This document shows positions 5,440-5,950 of a stretch of DNA of 5,950 bases, one piece after another. The translations under genes and the position numbers were made by a program. Numbering within the stretch: position 1 is the stretch's first letter; each line of letters begins with the position of its first letter. A model generated the notes under the pieces. The model worked only from the letters and a program-made list of their open reading frames with translations. It had not been told where the DNA came from and searched no databases. Source of the DNA: Actinomycetota bacterium (lineage in GTDB: Bacteria; Actinomycetota; CADDZG01; WHSQ01); contig JADDQX010000151.1 in assembly GCA_016781115.1 (NCBI GenBank), positions 1 through 5,950 of the forward strand. Reading direction: 5' to 3'.

Positions 5440-5950
5440 TCACCAGGGTCGAGGGATCTGGAGGCCGGCCGCCAGAGCAGAGCCAACGACGTCATCCATG
5501 GTACCGGCGAGCTGGTCGAGCGTCCGGCGGAAGCGCCGGTACGACGCCTTGGTGGCGCGGATGTCACCGCCCTTGGTCAGCGCCCGAATCTTGGTCTCGT
5601 CGCCGTGGCTGATGGCGTTGCGGAAGTCGACGAGTAGGTCGAGGAGCCGCAGCCACGACGGCACCGCCGGACCCGCCGCCTTCAGCTCATCGACGAGTGA
5701 GAATCCGAGACGCCCGAAGTCGCTGCCCAGGTGACCGACCCGCGGGTTCTGTGATTCCAGCCTTCGGCCCTCGGTGAGCAGGTTGAAGACCACGGTCGCC
5801 TGTCTCGGGTTGGCGGCTGCGACGTGCACGGCGGCGGCGCCGTCGTGCAGCTCTCGGCAGTACTCCTGGAACTGCGCCACCAGGGCAACGAACAGGCTCC
5901 GGTTGAGCTGCGTCGTTCCCCAGCTCGCCCCGCGGCGGCCGCGGGTGGCG
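5440..5950 (-). CDS. HEPN-superfamily protein, 5' end beyond window
   Basis: The minus-strand frame is open from the right edge to a TGA at 5442-5440, giving 169 visible residues. The true start lies outside the window. A GTG at 5880 is internal, because upstream codons continue in frame and read GASWGTTQLNRSLFVALV, which looks like conserved protein. The mostly helical protein holds WLRLLDLLVDFRNAISHGDE. This contains R-x4-H (Arg codon at 5622-5620, His codon at 5607-5605), the HEPN catalytic pattern found in many toxin and defence ribonucleases. HEPN proteins of this general type (RiboL-PSP/MAE-like) are common unannotated genes in actinobacteria. Some are RNases and others only bind nucleotides or RNA, so ribonuclease activity is inference. 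The small gene at 5213-5425 follows it closely on the same strand. Confidence 0.68.
   Translation of the reverse strand, partial: ATRGRRGASWGTTQLNRSLFVALVAQFQEYCRELHDGAAAVHVAAANPRQATVVFNLLTEGRRLESQNPRVGHLGSDFGRLGFSLVDELKAAGPAVPSWLRLLDLLVDFRNAISHGDETKIRALTKGGDIRATKASYRRFRRTLDQLAGTMDDVVGSALAAGLQIPRPW

Noticed and set aside
5360..5734. Plus-strand open frame opposite the HEPN and small genes
   Set aside because: The product is Ser/Arg/Pro-rich without a domain, while the opposite strand has a clear HEPN motif.
1..5950. CRISPR array, tRNA, rRNA or insertion sequence
   Set aside because: No regularly spaced repeats, cloverleaf-like segment, rRNA-like block or transposase motif was found on reading both strands.

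Overview
The window is GC-rich throughout and has the codon habits and leaderless-looking start of a high-GC Gram-positive, most likely an actinobacterium. No species can be named. The left edge holds the start of a conjugative coupling protein, so the window is probably part of an integrative conjugative element or conjugative plasmid, with accessory cargo beside the transfer genes.

Layout. At 1-229 (minus) lies the N-terminus of a TraD/VirD4-like type IV coupling protein, running off the left edge. A 45-bp divergent gap (230-274) carries a candidate promoter, and a perfect 9-bp inverted repeat flanks that promoter. A plus-strand run follows: a 182-aa excisionase/MerR-like helix-turn-helix protein (275-823); a doubtful 64-codon ORF (839-1033) with a good ribosome binding site; an SMC/RecN-like coiled-coil ATPase (1030-2883); a soluble histidine-kinase-like protein with a HEAT-like N-terminus (2870-3775); and a response-regulator receiver fused to an aminoglycoside-phosphotransferase/kinase-fold domain (3772-5181). 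On the minus strand, convergent with this run, are a 70-aa conserved hypothetical protein (5213-5425) and a HEPN-superfamily protein (5440 to beyond 5950) with an R-x4-H motif.

How the parts may work together. The ATPase, kinase and receiver-effector genes overlap by 14 and 4 bases and look like one co-translated unit. My reading, which is inference, is that the ABC-type coiled-coil ATPase senses a nucleic-acid or phage signal. The soluble kinase would then autophosphorylate on His100 and pass phosphate to Asp50 of the receiver. The receiver would switch on the attached kinase-fold domain, which could modify a host or invader molecule. The logic resembles two-component defence systems such as Detocs, in which a receiver is fused to a toxic effector, but the parts here differ. 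This three-gene set is the main candidate for an undescribed system. The HEPN gene next door fits a defence or toxin neighbourhood.

No tRNA, rRNA, insertion sequence or CRISPR array was seen.
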